A DNA stretch of 64,000 nucleotides from contig NZ_ABIZ01000001.1 of the NCBI RefSeq assembly GCF_000172155.1, positions 5,613,105 through 5,677,104 on the forward strand. The letters are read 5' to 3'. Under the pieces are notes generated by a model. The model was not told where the DNA came from. It did no database searches and saw only the letters and a program-made list of their open reading frames with translations. Below are positions 1-9,506 of this stretch, piece by piece. How positions within the stretch are numbered: the stretch's first letter is position 1; every line of letters begins with the position of its first letter. The stretch is from Verrucomicrobium spinosum DSM 4136 = JCM 18804 (GTDB lineage: Bacteria; Verrucomicrobiota; Verrucomicrobiia; Verrucomicrobiales; Verrucomicrobiaceae). The translations under genes were made by a program, and so were the position numbers.

Positions 1-42
1 CCTGATCGATCCAATAGGAAAGGGAAAGCGGAGACATCATGC

Positions 43-618
43 TCAAGCCTGGCCTGAGGCAGCCGCTTCCGCCCCGCTACTTCCTTTTTCTTCAACCCGG
101 GCGATAAGCCACAGCACATCTGAGAGACGGTTCAGGTAGCGCACAATGTCCGCATTCGGCACGGCCTCAGGGGTGCCCTCCAGCAGCACCACACAGCGTT
201 CTGCCCGCCTACAGACCGTGCGGGCCACATCCGCGTGAGCTCCCCCCAACGATCCTGCGGCCCCGGGCAGCGCCCAGCCATGGAACTTCAACGCCCCGGC
301 CATTTCCAGATCGCTGACCAGCACATCCAGATAGTCCACGGAATCTGCGTTCACCCGCTGAGGATGGCTGGCCGCATAGCGCTCTTCTTCCCCGGGGGGA
401 GTTGCCAGTTCGCCCATCAGAGCGATGAGTGTGAGCTGGATCTTGTGCACCTCACGGGTCGAATAGTCCGTCTTCCCCGTCACTCGTACCAGCCCCAAAG
501 CCGCATTCAGTTCATCGACACACCCGATCACATCAATGCGTGGATAGCTCTTTTTTACACGACATCCAAAGAGAAGGTCGGTTTCTCCGGAGTCTCCCCG
601 GCGGGTGGTGATGGACAT
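43..618 (-). CDS. PduO-type ATP:cob(I)alamin adenosyltransferase
   Basis: A 191-residue protein of the family that transfers the adenosyl group of ATP to cob(I)alamin, making adenosylcobalamin. The N-terminus has the family pattern TRRGDSGETDLLFGCRVKK followed by DVIGCVDELNAALGLVR. The C-terminal half carries PGAAGSLGGAHADVARTVC and RRAER, the usual helix near the active site. Length is normal for a single-domain enzyme. It is the last gene of a minus-strand run after the DUF1501 gene, separated by about 150 bases that hold a long inverted repeat. No B12-dependent enzyme is visible nearby, so the client enzyme is unknown. Confidence 0.9.
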   Translation of the reverse strand: MSITTRRGDSGETDLLFGCRVKKSYPRIDVIGCVDELNAALGLVRVTGKTDYSTREVHKIQLTLIALMGELATPPGEEERYAASHPQRVNADSVDYLDVLVSDLEMAGALKFHGWALPGAAGSLGGAHADVARTVCRRAERCVVLLEGTPEAVPNADIVRYLNRLSDVLWLIARVEEKGSSGAEAAASGQA

Positions 619-681
619 GGGAAGTGGCGGGGTGGACGATTCGGGACACCTTGGGCGCTCTCGATGAACTCAAGTCGCGAG

Positions 682-767
682 GAAGTGAAAAGTAAAAGAG
701 TGAAAAGTGAAAAGTCCAGCGCGAGCTGCCCTACACTTTTCACTTTTCACTCTCAACTTTTCACTTC
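682..767. repeat. Long inverted repeat built of GTGAAAAGT units
   Basis: The left arm (682-715) and right arm (735-767) are nearly perfect reverse complements, about 33 bases each with a few mismatches, around a loop of about 19 bases at 716-734. Each arm consists of repeated GTGAAAAGT/AAAAGT units. It lies between two minus-strand genes and touches the 3' end of the DUF1501 gene. It could act as an mRNA-stabilising or attenuating hairpin. There is no clear T-tract, so a rho-independent terminator is not certain. Confidence 0.8.
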
Positions 768-2187
768 ACACCAACACCTCCCGAATCACCCGGCCATGCA
801 CATCTGTGAGCCGGTAGTCGCGACCGCCGAAGCGGTAGCGAAGTTTTTCGTGATCAAAGCCGGCGAGGTGGAGAACCGTCGCCCACAGGTCGTACACGCT
901 GGTGACGTTTTCGACGGCGTGATAGCCAAGTTCATCAGTTGCTCCATAGATCGTGCCGCCTCTGACCCCACCACCTGCAAGCCAGATGCTGAAGCCGTAC
1001 GGATTGTGATCCCGGCCATCGCTGCCCTGGGAAAACGGTGTGCGGCCGAACTCGCCTGCCCAGATGATGAGCGTTTCATCGAACAGCCCTCGCGATTTGA
1101 GGTCCTTGATGAGGCCGGCCAGAGGCTGGTCCACTTGATAGGCCATGGCCCCGTGACCTTCAAAGATCTTGCCGTGCTGATCCCAGGGGTTGGGTGCGTT
1201 GCCCGCGCCAATGCCCTTGTTGAGGCAGGTAAGTTCGATGAACCTCACGCCGCGCTCCACCAGACGGCGGGCGAGCAGGCACTGCTTGGCATAGCCGGAT
1301 TTTTCCTTGTCGGCAGAATCCAGACCGTATAATTTCTTCGTCGCTTCGGACTCATCGGAAAGGTCGCACAGCCCTGGCACCGCACTCTGCATGCGATAGG
1401 CCATCTCGTAGTTGCGGATGGCCGCCTCCACCTGCGCATCCTGCTGGGTCGTTTCCAGGAACCGGTGGTCCAGCTTGCTGATGAGGCCAAGGCGACGGCG
1501 CTGGGCGGCGTCCAGTTCCCGGGGTTTGATGTTGCTGAGCGGCTCATCCGCATCGGGATTGATAAAGGAGGCCTGGTTCACCGCAGGCAGGAATCCGCTG
1601 CCAAACAGGCCCACGCCACCATGGGGCACATTGCCATGGCTGAGGACCACAAATCCCGGCAGGTCGTTGGCTTCACTGCCCAGACCGTAGGTGAACCACG
1701 CCCCTGCACTGGGGAATCCGCTGAAAGGCTGGGTGCAATGGAAGAAATAGTTGCCCTGGGCGTGCTCGTTGACCTTGCTGGTCATGGAGCGGATCACCGC
1801 CAGATCATCCGCACACTCCCCGATGCAGGGGAACATGCTGCTCACAGGAATGCCGCTCTGGCCATAGCGCTTGAACTCAAACGGGCTTGCCATGATGTTC
1901 CCGTTGTTGTTGAACATCGTAGGCTTCACCGGCACCGGCATGGGCTGGCCATGACGCTTGGCGAGCTCCGGCTTCGGATCAAAGGAGTCCACATGCGAGA
2001 CCCCGCCGCTCATGTAGGCAAAGATGATGCTCTTCACCTTGGGCCGGTAGCCGGAAGGGCGGGCGGCAAAGGGATCCGCCAGCCCCGCGTAACTGCGTTC
2101 CGCCATGAGCGCCGAGAGAGCCGTCATGCCAAACCCCGTCGAGGCACGGGCGAGCATCTGACGACGGGAGAAGAGTTGTGGGGACAT
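766..2187 (-). CDS. DUF1501 family protein, Tat-exported
   Basis: A 473-residue member of the DUF1501 family, common in Planctomycetes and Verrucomicrobia and related to the alkaline phosphatase/sulfatase fold. The N-terminus [14 protein letters not shown] followed by an Ala-rich stretch resembles a twin-arginine signal. Next come a core start ([20 protein letters not shown]) and a late motif [13 protein letters not shown] with DGRDHNP, typical of the family. It lies directly downstream of the large PSCyt1/DUF1549/DUF1553 gene on the same strand, a pairing seen repeatedly in these phyla. The substrate is unknown; a role in extracellular polymer use is inferred from family context only. Confidence 0.92.
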   Translation of the reverse strand: MSPQLFSRRQMLARASTGFGMTALSALMAERSYAGLADPFAARPSGYRPKVKSIIFAYMSGGVSHVDSFDPKPELAKRHGQPMPVPVKPTMFNNNGNIMASPFEFKRYGQSGIPVSSMFPCIGECADDLAVIRSMTSKVNEHAQGNYFFHCTQPFSGFPSAGAWFTYGLGSEANDLPGFVVLSHGNVPHGGVGLFGSGFLPAVNQASFINPDADEPLSNIKPRELDAAQRRRLGLISKLDHRFLETTQQDAQVEAAIRNYEMAYRMQSAVPGLCDLSDESEATKKLYGLDSADKEKSGYAKQCLLARRLVERGVRFIELTCLNKGIGAGNAPNPWDQHGKIFEGHGAMAYQVDQPLAGLIKDLKSRGLFDETLIIWAGEFGRTPFSQGSDGRDHNPYGFSIWLAGGGVRGGTIYGATDELGYHAVENVTSVYDLWATVLHLAGFDHEKLRYRFGGRDYRLTDVHGRVIREVLV

Positions 2188-2249
2188 CAGGGGTTAGAGG
2201 AGATGAAGGTTAAACCACAGAGGCACAGAGGAATGAATGAGTTGCCGGG

Positions 2250-5200
2250 CTATCTCAGATAAATGAACTCCTTCAGAGCAAAGACCGCCTGCAGGTAGTC
2301 CTTCCACACCGCTTCAGTGTCCTCTCCAGCGAAGTAATCTTTCGCCACCCACTGTTCCTCCTGCGTGGGCGGGCGCCCCAGGGCGGTGTTGTACACAGCG
2401 GTGACCTTGGCTTCCAGGGTTGCTCCGGCTTCGGGTCGGGCCATCTGACGGGACCAGACGAGGGCCAGATCGATGACGAAGCGGTCGTTCATCATGGTCA
2501 GACTCTGGGCGGGGATGTTGGTGGCATCGCGCTGACCGCGCGTGGTGGTGGGCTTGGGCCGGTCAAACACCTCCAGGAAGGCATGGGGAGCGGTCCGGCG
2601 TTCGCGCAGGTAGAGGCTGCGACGCTTTTGGGCATCGCCCACCGGCTCGCCGTAAAGGGTTTCATTCAATGCTCCGGAAACCCGGAGCATGGCATCGCGG
2701 ATCATCTCCGCCTCCAGACGACGAACCCTGGCGCGGCTGAACCACTGGTTTGCAGCGTCTCGTTTCACGGTTTCCGCCGGGGCCTCGCTGCTCTGCTGCC
2801 AGGTCTGCGAGGCGAGGAGGAAGCGGATCATTTGTTTGACCGAACCGCCCTCTTCCTCGAACCGTGTCGCCAGATAGTCCAGCAGTTCCGGATGAGTCGG
2901 CTTGTCGCCGAGGCGGCCGAAATTGTCCACCGTCCCCACGAGCCCCTGGCCGAAGAGCCAGTACCAGATGCGGTTGACCATAACGCGGTCAAGCAGCGGG
3001 TTCTCCTGATGAGTCATGGCCGCGGCGAGGTGACGGCGACCGCTTCCCGGCTCCTCACAATTCGCGCCGCCCAGGGCGCTCAAAAACCCGCGCGGCACCG
3101 GATCTGCCAGTTTGAGGTGATCTCCACGAACCATCAACGCTGCATTGTAGCCATCTGCCTCTACCGGCCCCGGGGCACGCTGAGGAACGGGCACCTCCGC
3201 CTCCAGCTTGCGATACTGCCGCACCAGCTCCGCCAGTTTGGGAGATGCCTCGACCGTCACCGGTAACAGGCCCCGGCGCACAAAGTCATTCAGATAGGCC
3301 ATCTGCTCGGGACTGATGCGATCCTCTTTCCAGGCGACGACTGCGTCTTCCAGAGATCTGCCCATGAGTTGAGCCAGCCCATGAGCATCTGCGGGAGCGG
3401 GCTGCCCAAAGATGCCCGTCAAAGCCAGCGGCAGTTCCCTGGGCGGATCATTCACCCCCGGTTTGTTGAGGACGATGCCCGCCACGCCGAACCATGAACG
3501 TCCGTCGTGCTCTTTTAGCTTTTGACCTTTCTTGGGAGCCTGGGTGGTCGGGGGTTGCGGGCGGGTTGAGTCATCCCGCGTGCCGAGTTCCACGTACGCC
3601 TGCGCCCCCTTCCGGTAGCTGGTGTCCAGCTTGAGCCAGCGCAGGGGCTCAGCAGCCGGACGATACTGCGGGTAGGTGTTATTGTTTCCTAGAGGGTAGT
3701 TGTCCACCATGACGCGCACACCGCCCCCTTCATCACCCGTGAGCTGCAGACTGAGGGCCTCCGCATCCATCTTGAAGAAAGGAGACACCAGCAGGCCCGC
3801 GTGGCGGGCGGACGACAGGGAACTATATACCCCGGCAGGCAGCAACCCGTTCACCACCGCATCCCCATCGACCTGCACCATGAACTCCCCTGCCCGCGCA
3901 GGCTGGGTCGGCAGGCCTGTCCCTTTCCGGAACCAGCGGGAGTAGTCATCCCCTTGGGACACGTCCCAGAGGGCAGTGAAATTCTCCGCATTGAAGCGGC
4001 GGCGCTCATCCAGATCCTGGGACCAGGCAGCGGCCAGGTCGCTCCAGACCTTGTTAAATGACTTTCCTTGGCGGTCCTTCAGCTTTGACAAGGGATAGAG
4101 GGCGTCGCTCGCATTCTTCGCCGCACTGGAGAGCGCATCCCTCCAAGCATTGCGGGTTGGGTTCTCCTCATCCTCCTTCTCTGCGAGCTTGAGGGCCTTC
4201 CTAAGCCTCTCGAACTCCGACCTCTCCTCATCCGACATGGCTGCCTGGAGTTCTTCTTCAGGCACGGCAATGGTGCCAGCCAGGAAAGAAGCGGCCACTT
4301 CTGCGGGCGACAACGCCCGATCATAGAGGCGGGCTTCGTCGATCTCCCCAGCCAGCAGAGAGTTCCCACCTCCCAGATGCCGCTTGCCCAGCAGAAGGTG
4401 AGCGCCACCGGGACCATAAGTCTGAATCTCCGCTTCTGCCTTGTAGGGCTGGCCGTAGGGCACACCGTTGCGGTAAAGCGTCACGAGATTGTCGGCACCG
4501 TACGTGATCGCGAGGTGCACGAACTGGTCCTTGGGAGCCATCTCCACAGGACCGCCCACATCCTTCGTGCGGCGGTGGAAATCACTTCCCGAGATCCATT
4601 CCCGGGGCTCTTTCTCACCGAAGACGATCCCATCAAACACATCTCCTCTTTCGGATTCGATCGAGACCACCCCCCCGCCTCGCTGTTCGGTGTTGTCGAG
4701 ACGGACCCAGGCCTCCAGCGATCTGGCCCGGATGGCTTTTCCCAGCGGGGCCGTTCTGACATAAGCGTCCTGTCCGTTGAGCACGAGCCGGCCATTGCGC
4801 ACCACCGCACCGCCCACCAGTTCCCCATCCAGTCCGCCGATCTGGTCGTGGGCATCCCCTTCAAAGTTCCAACAGGCCATCGGGTCCGGAACTCGGGAAT
4901 CCTTCACCACGCTCCCTTTTCGTGCCAGGGCAACGGCGCGGGCACGTGATCTTAGATCCGCGAGCGCGGCCTCTATTTCTCCTCGAGCTCCAGCATTGCC
5001 TTCCAGACCGGCCGGATTGAGCAACTGGGCCGGCAGCGTCTCTGCGGACTTCAGCCACAACTCCGCCAGCTCAGCCTTGATCTGGCCCTTCAGCCGGGTC
5101 AGCTCCTCACGGTGCACATCGAGCTTGGCAGGAGGATCCAGCACGACCTGCGCCGGGCGCGTGCTGGCGAGGATGCCGTACAGAGCGTAAAAGTCCTTCT

Positions 5201-6323
5201 GGCTGATGGCATCAAACTTGTGATCGTGGCAGCGCGCACAACTCACCGTCAATCCCAGAAAGGTCTTGGAGAGCACATCGATCTGGTTGTCCACCGTCTT
5301 CACCTGTTCATCCAACGAGTCCACCGGCTGGAAACCGTGCTCCATGAGCCGGAGATTGGCGGCACCCAGCAGCGCCTCATTTACGCCCTGCGCTTCATTC
5401 CAGCGGGGTTCTAGAAGATCACCCGCAATGTGCTCCTGCACGAGCCGGCGGTAGGGCAGGTCCGAGTTGAAGGCACGAACCAGATAGTCCCGGTACATCC
5501 AGGCACCCGGGATGGCCGGATCCCCCTCACTGCCGTGGGTCTCGGCATAGCGCATGAGGTCCATCCAGTGACGCGCCCAAGTTTCACCGAAAGAGGGCAG
5601 CTCAAGGTAATAATCGATCAGTCGCCCCCAGGCATCCGGCGAGGTGTCAGCCACAAACTTCTCCACCTCCTCCGGCTTGGGAGGCAGTCCCGTGAGGGCA
5701 AAGCTGAGGCGACGGATCAACAGGCGGCGGTCCGCGGTCGGCGCTGGCTGCAGGCCATGCTCTGCGAGCCGGGCCTGAATGAACCGGTCCACCGGATGCC
5801 CGGCCGCCCCTGCCGGGGGCACCACGTGGCGGTTGACTGGCTGAAAACTCCACCATTGCTTACGCAGAGCAAAGATCTGCTCCCACGACACCGGTTGAGC
5901 CCCTTCCGCCACCGCGGGCTTCTCACGGGGATCCGGCGCGCCCATGTTCACCCATTCCACAAAGTGTTTGAGGGCAGACGCATCCAGCTTTGCGCCGTCT
6001 TTGGGCATGTGCAGGTCCGGATCCTTGTGAGTGTGCGCCAGCGTCTGAATCAGCAGGCTGTTTTGAGCATCACCGGGGATCAACGACGGGCCGTTCTCCC
6101 CGCCCTTGTGAAGACCCTCCCGGGAGTCCACCACCAGCCCGCCCTTCTTCTTGCTGCCCGCATGGCAGTCATAGCACTCCGCTACCAGCACCGGGCGAAT
6201 ATGCGCTTCAAAATAGTCGCGCCCTTCCGGGGTGATCTCGGCAGCCCGGGCAGAGGCTGACCCCGGCCAGAGGGGAAGAGAGGTCGCAAGAAGGACGGAG
6301 GCGATGGAAGTGACCTTGTTCAT
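2250..6323 (-). CDS. PSCyt1-DUF1549-LamG-DUF1553 large exported protein
   Basis: About 1357 residues. After a signal-like N-terminus (MNKVTSIASVLLATSLPLWP) comes a planctomycete-type cytochrome region with the heme motif CYDCH near residue 50. DUF1549 (PSCyt2) starts near residue 175 (PVDRFIQARLAEHG) and contains a second CxxCH (CARCHDH). A LamG/concanavalin-like domain covers roughly 485-680 and a DUF1553 (PSD1) domain the last 300 residues. The ATG at 6323 is preferred over an upstream TTG at 6356 because GGAG sits just before it and the signal peptide then begins at the start. It pairs with the DUF1501 gene. The function is unproven; extracellular redox chemistry on polysaccharides is the usual proposal. 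Confidence 0.93.
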   Translation of the reverse strand: MNKVTSIASVLLATSLPLWPGSASARAAEITPEGRDYFEAHIRPVLVAECYDCHAGSKKKGGLVVDSREGLHKGGENGPSLIPGDAQNSLLIQTLAHTHKDPDLHMPKDGAKLDASALKHFVEWVNMGAPDPREKPAVAEGAQPVSWEQIFALRKQWWSFQPVNRHVVPPAGAAGHPVDRFIQARLAEHGLQPAPTADRRLLIRRLSFALTGLPPKPEEVEKFVADTSPDAWGRLIDYYLELPSFGETWARHWMDLMRYAETHGSEGDPAIPGAWMYRDYLVRAFNSDLPYRRLVQEHIAGDLLEPRWNEAQGVNEALLGAANLRLMEHGFQPVDSLDEQVKTVDNQIDVLSKTFLGLTVSCARCHDHKFDAISQKDFYALYGILASTRPAQVVLDPPAKLDVHREELTRLKGQIKAELAELWLKSAETLPAQLLNPAGLEGNAGARGEIEAALADLRSRARAVALARKGSVVKDSRVPDPMACWNFEGDAHDQIGGLDGELVGGAVVRNGRLVLNGQDAYVRTAPLGKAIRARSLEAWVRLDNTEQRGGGVVSIESERGDVFDGIVFGEKEPREWISGSDFHRRTKDVGGPVEMAPKDQFVHLAITYGADNLVTLYRNGVPYGQPYKAEAEIQTYGPGGAHLLLGKRHLGGGNSLLAGEIDEARLYDRALSPAEVAASFLAGTIAVPEEELQAAMSDEERSEFERLRKALKLAEKEDEENPTRNAWRDALSSAAKNASDALYPLSKLKDRQGKSFNKVWSDLAAAWSQDLDERRRFNAENFTALWDVSQGDDYSRWFRKGTGLPTQPARAGEFMVQVDGDAVVNGLLPAGVYSSLSSARHAGLLVSPFFKMDAEALSLQLTGDEGGGVRVMVDNYPLGNNNTYPQYRPAAEPLRWLKLDTSYRKGAQAYVELGTRDDSTRPQPPTTQAPKKGQKLKEHDGRSWFGVAGIVLNKPGVNDPPRELPLALTGIFGQPAPADAHGLAQLMGRSLEDAVVAWKEDRISPEQMAYLNDFVRRGLLPVTVEASPKLAELVRQYRKLEAEVPVPQRAPGPVEADGYNAALMVRGDHLKLADPVPRGFLSALGGANCEEPGSGRRHLAAAMTHQENPLLDRVMVNRIWYWLFGQGLVGTVDNFGRLGDKPTHPELLDYLATRFEEEGGSVKQMIRFLLASQTWQQSSEAPAETVKRDAANQWFSRARVRRLEAEMIRDAMLRVSGALNETLYGEPVGDAQKRRSLYLRERRTAPHAFLEVFDRPKPTTTRGQRDATNIPAQSLTMMNDRFVIDLALVWSRQMARPEAGATLEAKVTAVYNTALGRPPTQEEQWVAKDYFAGEDTEAVWKDYLQAVFALKEFIYLR

Positions 6324-6352
6324 GGTTCTCCAGGTGAAGTACAGACTCCGGC

Positions 6353-7213
6353 TCAACCAAAATAGTTCAGTGCCGCCTCACGGGCGGCCTCCATCATGAC
6401 GGCTCCAAACTCTGCGAACCGATGCGTTGGAATTCGGGCGGAAGGACCTGCAATCGTAATCGCAGCCACCGGGTAGCCATGGCGGTCCTTCACCGATGCC
6501 GCCACGCAGTGGATGCCCTCAAAGTGCTCCCCCTCGTCCACTGCATAACCCGCAGCCTGAATTCGCCTGCACTCATCCAGCAGCCCCTTCTTGGTGGTGA
6601 TGCTGCGGGCCGTGTGTCTCTCGAGTTTCAGTTCCTGGATGATCTTTGCCTGCTCCCCTGTCGGGAGACTCGCCAGCAGGGCCTTGCCGGGCGCGCAACA
6701 GTGCAAGGGCGGGCGGGACCCGAGATCCACGATGTACTTGAACGGATGCGTGGAGGGCAACTGCTCCACCATGACGCTCTCGTTTCCGGCCAGACAACAC
6801 AACTGCACCGTCTCACCCGTACGGCGAAGCACCTCACGCATCGGGGCCAGACAGCACTCCACCAAGGCCCGCCCCTCGTGCTTGGGCTGGGCAAGAAGGA
6901 GCAGTTTTCGCGTCAAACTGAAGCGACGCGACGGCTCCTCTCGCCGCACATAGCCGGACTCTTCCAGGACTCCGGTCAGACGGAAAATGGAGGCGGGAGA
7001 GAGACTGAGCGCGCTGCTAAGTTCTGAGAGAGTGGCCCCTTCCTCCCGGCAGGCCAGAAATTCCAGAATATTCAACCCTCGCTGGAGCGCAGGAGCTTGA
7101 GATTCGGATCCTGCAGGCTCAAGGGCCACACCCGGCACCTGGGGAGAGTCCTGCGCCCCCGCTCTGGTGGAAGCGCGGGAGGCAGACGCAGTAGAGCGAG
7201 ATCCGTTTTTCAT
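6353..7213 (-). CDS. IclR family transcriptional regulator
   Basis: A 286-residue regulator. A low-complexity Ser/Ala-rich leader of about 40 residues precedes a winged helix (LQRGLNILEFLACREEGATL and SPASIFRLTGVLEESGYVRR). An IclR effector-binding domain follows, with GETVQLCCLAGNESVMVEQL, LHCCAPGKALLA and AAGYAVDEGEHFEGIHCVAA. It is the first gene of the minus-strand run that continues into the cytochrome/LamG and DUF1501 genes, with about 30 bases between its stop and the next ATG. It therefore probably controls that operon. The effector cannot be told from sequence. Confidence 0.93.
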   Translation of the reverse strand: MKNGSRSTASASRASTRAGAQDSPQVPGVALEPAGSESQAPALQRGLNILEFLACREEGATLSELSSALSLSPASIFRLTGVLEESGYVRREEPSRRFSLTRKLLLLAQPKHEGRALVECCLAPMREVLRRTGETVQLCCLAGNESVMVEQLPSTHPFKYIVDLGSRPPLHCCAPGKALLASLPTGEQAKIIQELKLERHTARSITTKKGLLDECRRIQAAGYAVDEGEHFEGIHCVAASVKDRHGYPVAAITIAGPSARIPTHRFAEFGAVMMEAAREAALNYFG

Positions 7214-7352
7214 AGACGTAAATCATTACGCAGATGAAAAACACTTCTTGCAAGCTTTAAGCGCCGCCACCGAATTGCCGCACATGGCGCTTTGAAATCG
7301 CTGGCGACGTGGCATTTTGCATTCCCCTATCCAAAAAACCCTGGAAAAAGCC

Positions 7353-7916
7353 ATGGACCACCTTGAAGTGACGGTCACCCCGAACTATCTCGCGCCATCG
7401 GAAGTCGGCGAATTGCTTCATGCACTGACGAACCAGATCATCTGGGACGAGCGCATGAAGTCCCGCAAGACAGCCTGCTTTGGCCAGACCTACGACGACT
7501 CCGGGATTGCCTATGAAGAGGTGCCTATGCACGCTCTCCTCGCACCCCTCTGCCAGAAGCTCACCGCCACACTCGGTTTCGCCCCGACGAACTGTCTCAT
7601 CAATTACTACGAGAATGGACGCTCCAGCATGGGGTTTCACTCTGACGCCACCTACAATCTCGCCGACGACACCGGCGTCGCCATCATCTCACTTGGAGCG
7701 GAACGAGTCCTGACCTTCCGGAGCAAATCGACACCGAATCTGGAGCATGCATTTGCGCTTCCATCTGGCTCACTGCTTTACATGACGCAGGCCACCCAGG
7801 CCCACTGGATGCACGCGATCAAGAAGACTGACACCGATGATGCCCGCATCAGCCTGACCTTCCGCCACATCCTGAAGCCCGCTGAGCTGGCAGCGAGGCA
7901 AACTGCAGCCAGATAA
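7353..7916 (+). CDS. AlkB-like 2-oxoglutarate/Fe(II) dioxygenase
   Basis: 187 residues from the ATG at 7353, which has GGAAAA upstream. The fold is recognisable from NCLINYYENGRSSMGFHSD, where H96 and D98 form the HxD iron site, then LPSGSLLYMTQATQAHWMHA with H154 as the likely third iron ligand, and RISLTFRHI supplying the 2-oxoglutarate arginines. Such proteins oxidatively demethylate nucleic acid bases or act on proteins. It is divergent from the IclR gene (140 bases between them) and stands alone on the plus strand. Size and motifs fit ALKBH2/3-like bacterial homologues; the actual substrate is not known. Confidence 0.85.
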   Translation: MDHLEVTVTPNYLAPSEVGELLHALTNQIIWDERMKSRKTACFGQTYDDSGIAYEEVPMHALLAPLCQKLTATLGFAPTNCLINYYENGRSSMGFHSDATYNLADDTGVAIISLGAERVLTFRSKSTPNLEHAFALPSGSLLYMTQATQAHWMHAIKKTDTDDARISLTFRHILKPAELAARQTAAR

Positions 7917-7947
7917 TCAGGAAACAACTACGACCATCTCAATTCAC

Positions 7948-7978
7948 AAAAAATGCCGGCGGACTTCCATCCGCCGAC
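7948..7978 (-). terminator. Rho-independent terminator of the GlsB-like gene
   Basis: Read on the minus strand this is a perfect 7-bp stem CGGCGGA/TCCGCCG with a 6-base loop, extended by a G-rich flank and followed by six T residues (the A-run at 7948-7953 on the plus strand). It lies about 30 bases after the stop of the GlsB/YeaQ-like gene. Confidence 0.8.
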
Positions 7979-8007
7979 ATCCAAGAGGTTTCTCCGGCCA
8001 GAACGCT

Positions 8008-8265
8008 CTACTTTTTGCCGCTCACCAGGCGGAAGCCCAGAAGCAGGATCAAGGAGCCAATGATGGCGATGCCCAGGCTGCGGAAGTCGAAGGCGTTGAC
8101 GCTGCCCCACCCAAAGAGGGTCGAGCCCAGCCATCCGCCGACAATACCGCCAGCAATGCCCAGAATGGACGTCAGGAAACAGCCGCCCTTTTGGTCGCCC
8201 GGCATGATAAGCTTGGCGAGTGCGCCTGCGATGAGGCCGAGAATGATCCAGGAAAGAATGCCCAT
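8008..8265 (-). CDS. GlsB/YeaQ/YmgE family membrane stress protein
   Basis: An 85-residue, very hydrophobic, glycine-rich protein with the family pattern GILSWIILGLIAGALAKLIM, then GGCFLTSILGIAGGIVGGWL, then a third helix IAIIGSLILLLGFRLV. Members (formerly 'transglycosylase-associated') are small inner-membrane proteins induced by stress. It is followed by a strong minus-strand terminator and sits in a set with DUF1328 and DUF892 proteins, which are also stress-associated families. Confidence 0.92.
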   Translation of the reverse strand: MGILSWIILGLIAGALAKLIMPGDQKGGCFLTSILGIAGGIVGGWLGSTLFGWGSVNAFDFRSLGIAIIGSLILLLGFRLVSGKK

Positions 8266-8425
8266 AGAGGTATGCAGTTGGAGGTTATGCTTGTTTGGTT
8301 GGATGTGGTTTCACTGATTGATCCACGCCGCCGGCGCCTGAACCCGTGGGTCTGGAAATGATTGCGCCATGCAACTTCTGATGCCATTTTCCCCCGAATG
8401 TTCATTTGTCATTCGAGGCAAGGCT

Positions 8426-8590
8426 TCAGAGCGTGTTCCTGGGTACGCTGAGAAATGCCGCAGCCGTAAGTACCAAGAAGACAAAGCACAGAATTTTTGC
8501 CACCCACGCTGCTGCTCCGGCAATGCCGGCAAAGCCGATGACCGCGGCAACAACCGCGATGATCAGGAAGAGCAGCGCATAGGGTAACAT
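8426..8590 (-). CDS. DUF1328 small membrane protein
   Basis: 54 residues from [20 protein letters not shown], matching the short DUF1328 (YtjA-like) family: two transmembrane helices, the second around [20 protein letters not shown]. An upstream ATG at 8620 would add ten residues; neither start has a clear Shine-Dalgarno sequence, and 8590 matches the usual family N-terminus. It is transcribed with the GlsB-like gene in the same direction. Confidence 0.85.
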   Translation of the reverse strand: MLPYALLFLIIAVVAAVIGFAGIAGAAAWVAKILCFVFLVLTAAAFLSVPRNTL

Positions 8591-8658
8591 GGGGAAGAGA
8601 CTGGGTAAGCTGTGTTTCACGGCTGTCCGAGGGAGTGAGAGTTTAAAAATGCGACCTG

Positions 8659-9261
8659 TTAGCCAGGGACGTCCAGTTTGGTTGAAGAGGTGCCCAGCCC
8701 TTCCACGTTGGAGGTTTGGACAGGCTTGATGGCGGGGTCCGCCGCCTCATGGTTGATACCAGGCGTGAACCAGCCGCCGTTGGCAATGTAGCTTAGGTCC
8801 TTGTCGTCCTGAAACGCCTGCTCCAACAAATGCTGCAGGACCTCCGCCACTTCACCCAGCTTCAAACAGCGGGCAAAGGCCCGCGCCGTGCCAAATCCCG
8901 CAATTTCATAGTGGGCAATGCGTTGCGCATTGGAAATGAGCGAAGCATCAAGCGTTGCGGAGTCACCCCAATCGGAAGCGGTGTCCTTGGCCTCACGAAC
9001 CAGCCCTTTCATCGCCTCACAGGTCACCCCTGCGGCTGGCACCTCGAGGAGCTGGCAGGCGTGTGTCAGCTCTTCAGCGTTTCGCAGCACCCTGTCGGAA
9101 ATCTCACTCAACTTGTCTTTCAAATGCGAGGAAGTCGCTTTCGCCACCATCTCCGGAAGTTGCGAACCGTATTGCTTTTCAGCATCGTGCAAATCACGGA
9201 GCTGTTCGCACAATAGGTCCTTCAAGTTGAAGAGGGGCCGGGGAATCTGGATGGGAGTCAT
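8659..9261 (-). CDS. DUF892 (YciE/YciF) ferritin-like protein
   Basis: About 200 residues from the ATG at 9261. The pattern [21 protein letters not shown] is the standard opening of the DUF892 four-helix-bundle family, followed by helices containing [20 protein letters not shown] and [14 protein letters not shown], whose Glu and His positions form the di-iron-like site in relatives. The C-terminal tail of about 30 residues is unordered and unlike the core. The family is linked to osmotic and general stress. Upstream in-frame starts at 9309 and 9339 exist, but the family homology begins at about residue 8 from 9261. Confidence 0.9.
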   Translation of the reverse strand: MTPIQIPRPLFNLKDLLCEQLRDLHDAEKQYGSQLPEMVAKATSSHLKDKLSEISDRVLRNAEELTHACQLLEVPAAGVTCEAMKGLVREAKDTASDWGDSATLDASLISNAQRIAHYEIAGFGTARAFARCLKLGEVAEVLQHLLEQAFQDDKDLSYIANGGWFTPGINHEAADPAIKPVQTSNVEGLGTSSTKLDVPG

Positions 9262-9506
9262 TACGAGTGGAATCAAAAGGGGTTTGACCCCAAAAGGTGC
9301 ATTCCTCATGCCACCCACCCGACATGAAACACAACTCACTCACGATGAACCCTTAACACCCTTCATGACCCCCACAACACCCCGCTCCCTCCTGGAAAAC
9401 ATAGACCATTTTGCAAGGTATCCTGCCGTCTGCGATGCTTTTTGCAAGGCGGGGAAAACACCGCTTGCAGAATCAGGGTGGGAGGCGTGACACTGACGCG
9501 GGTCTC

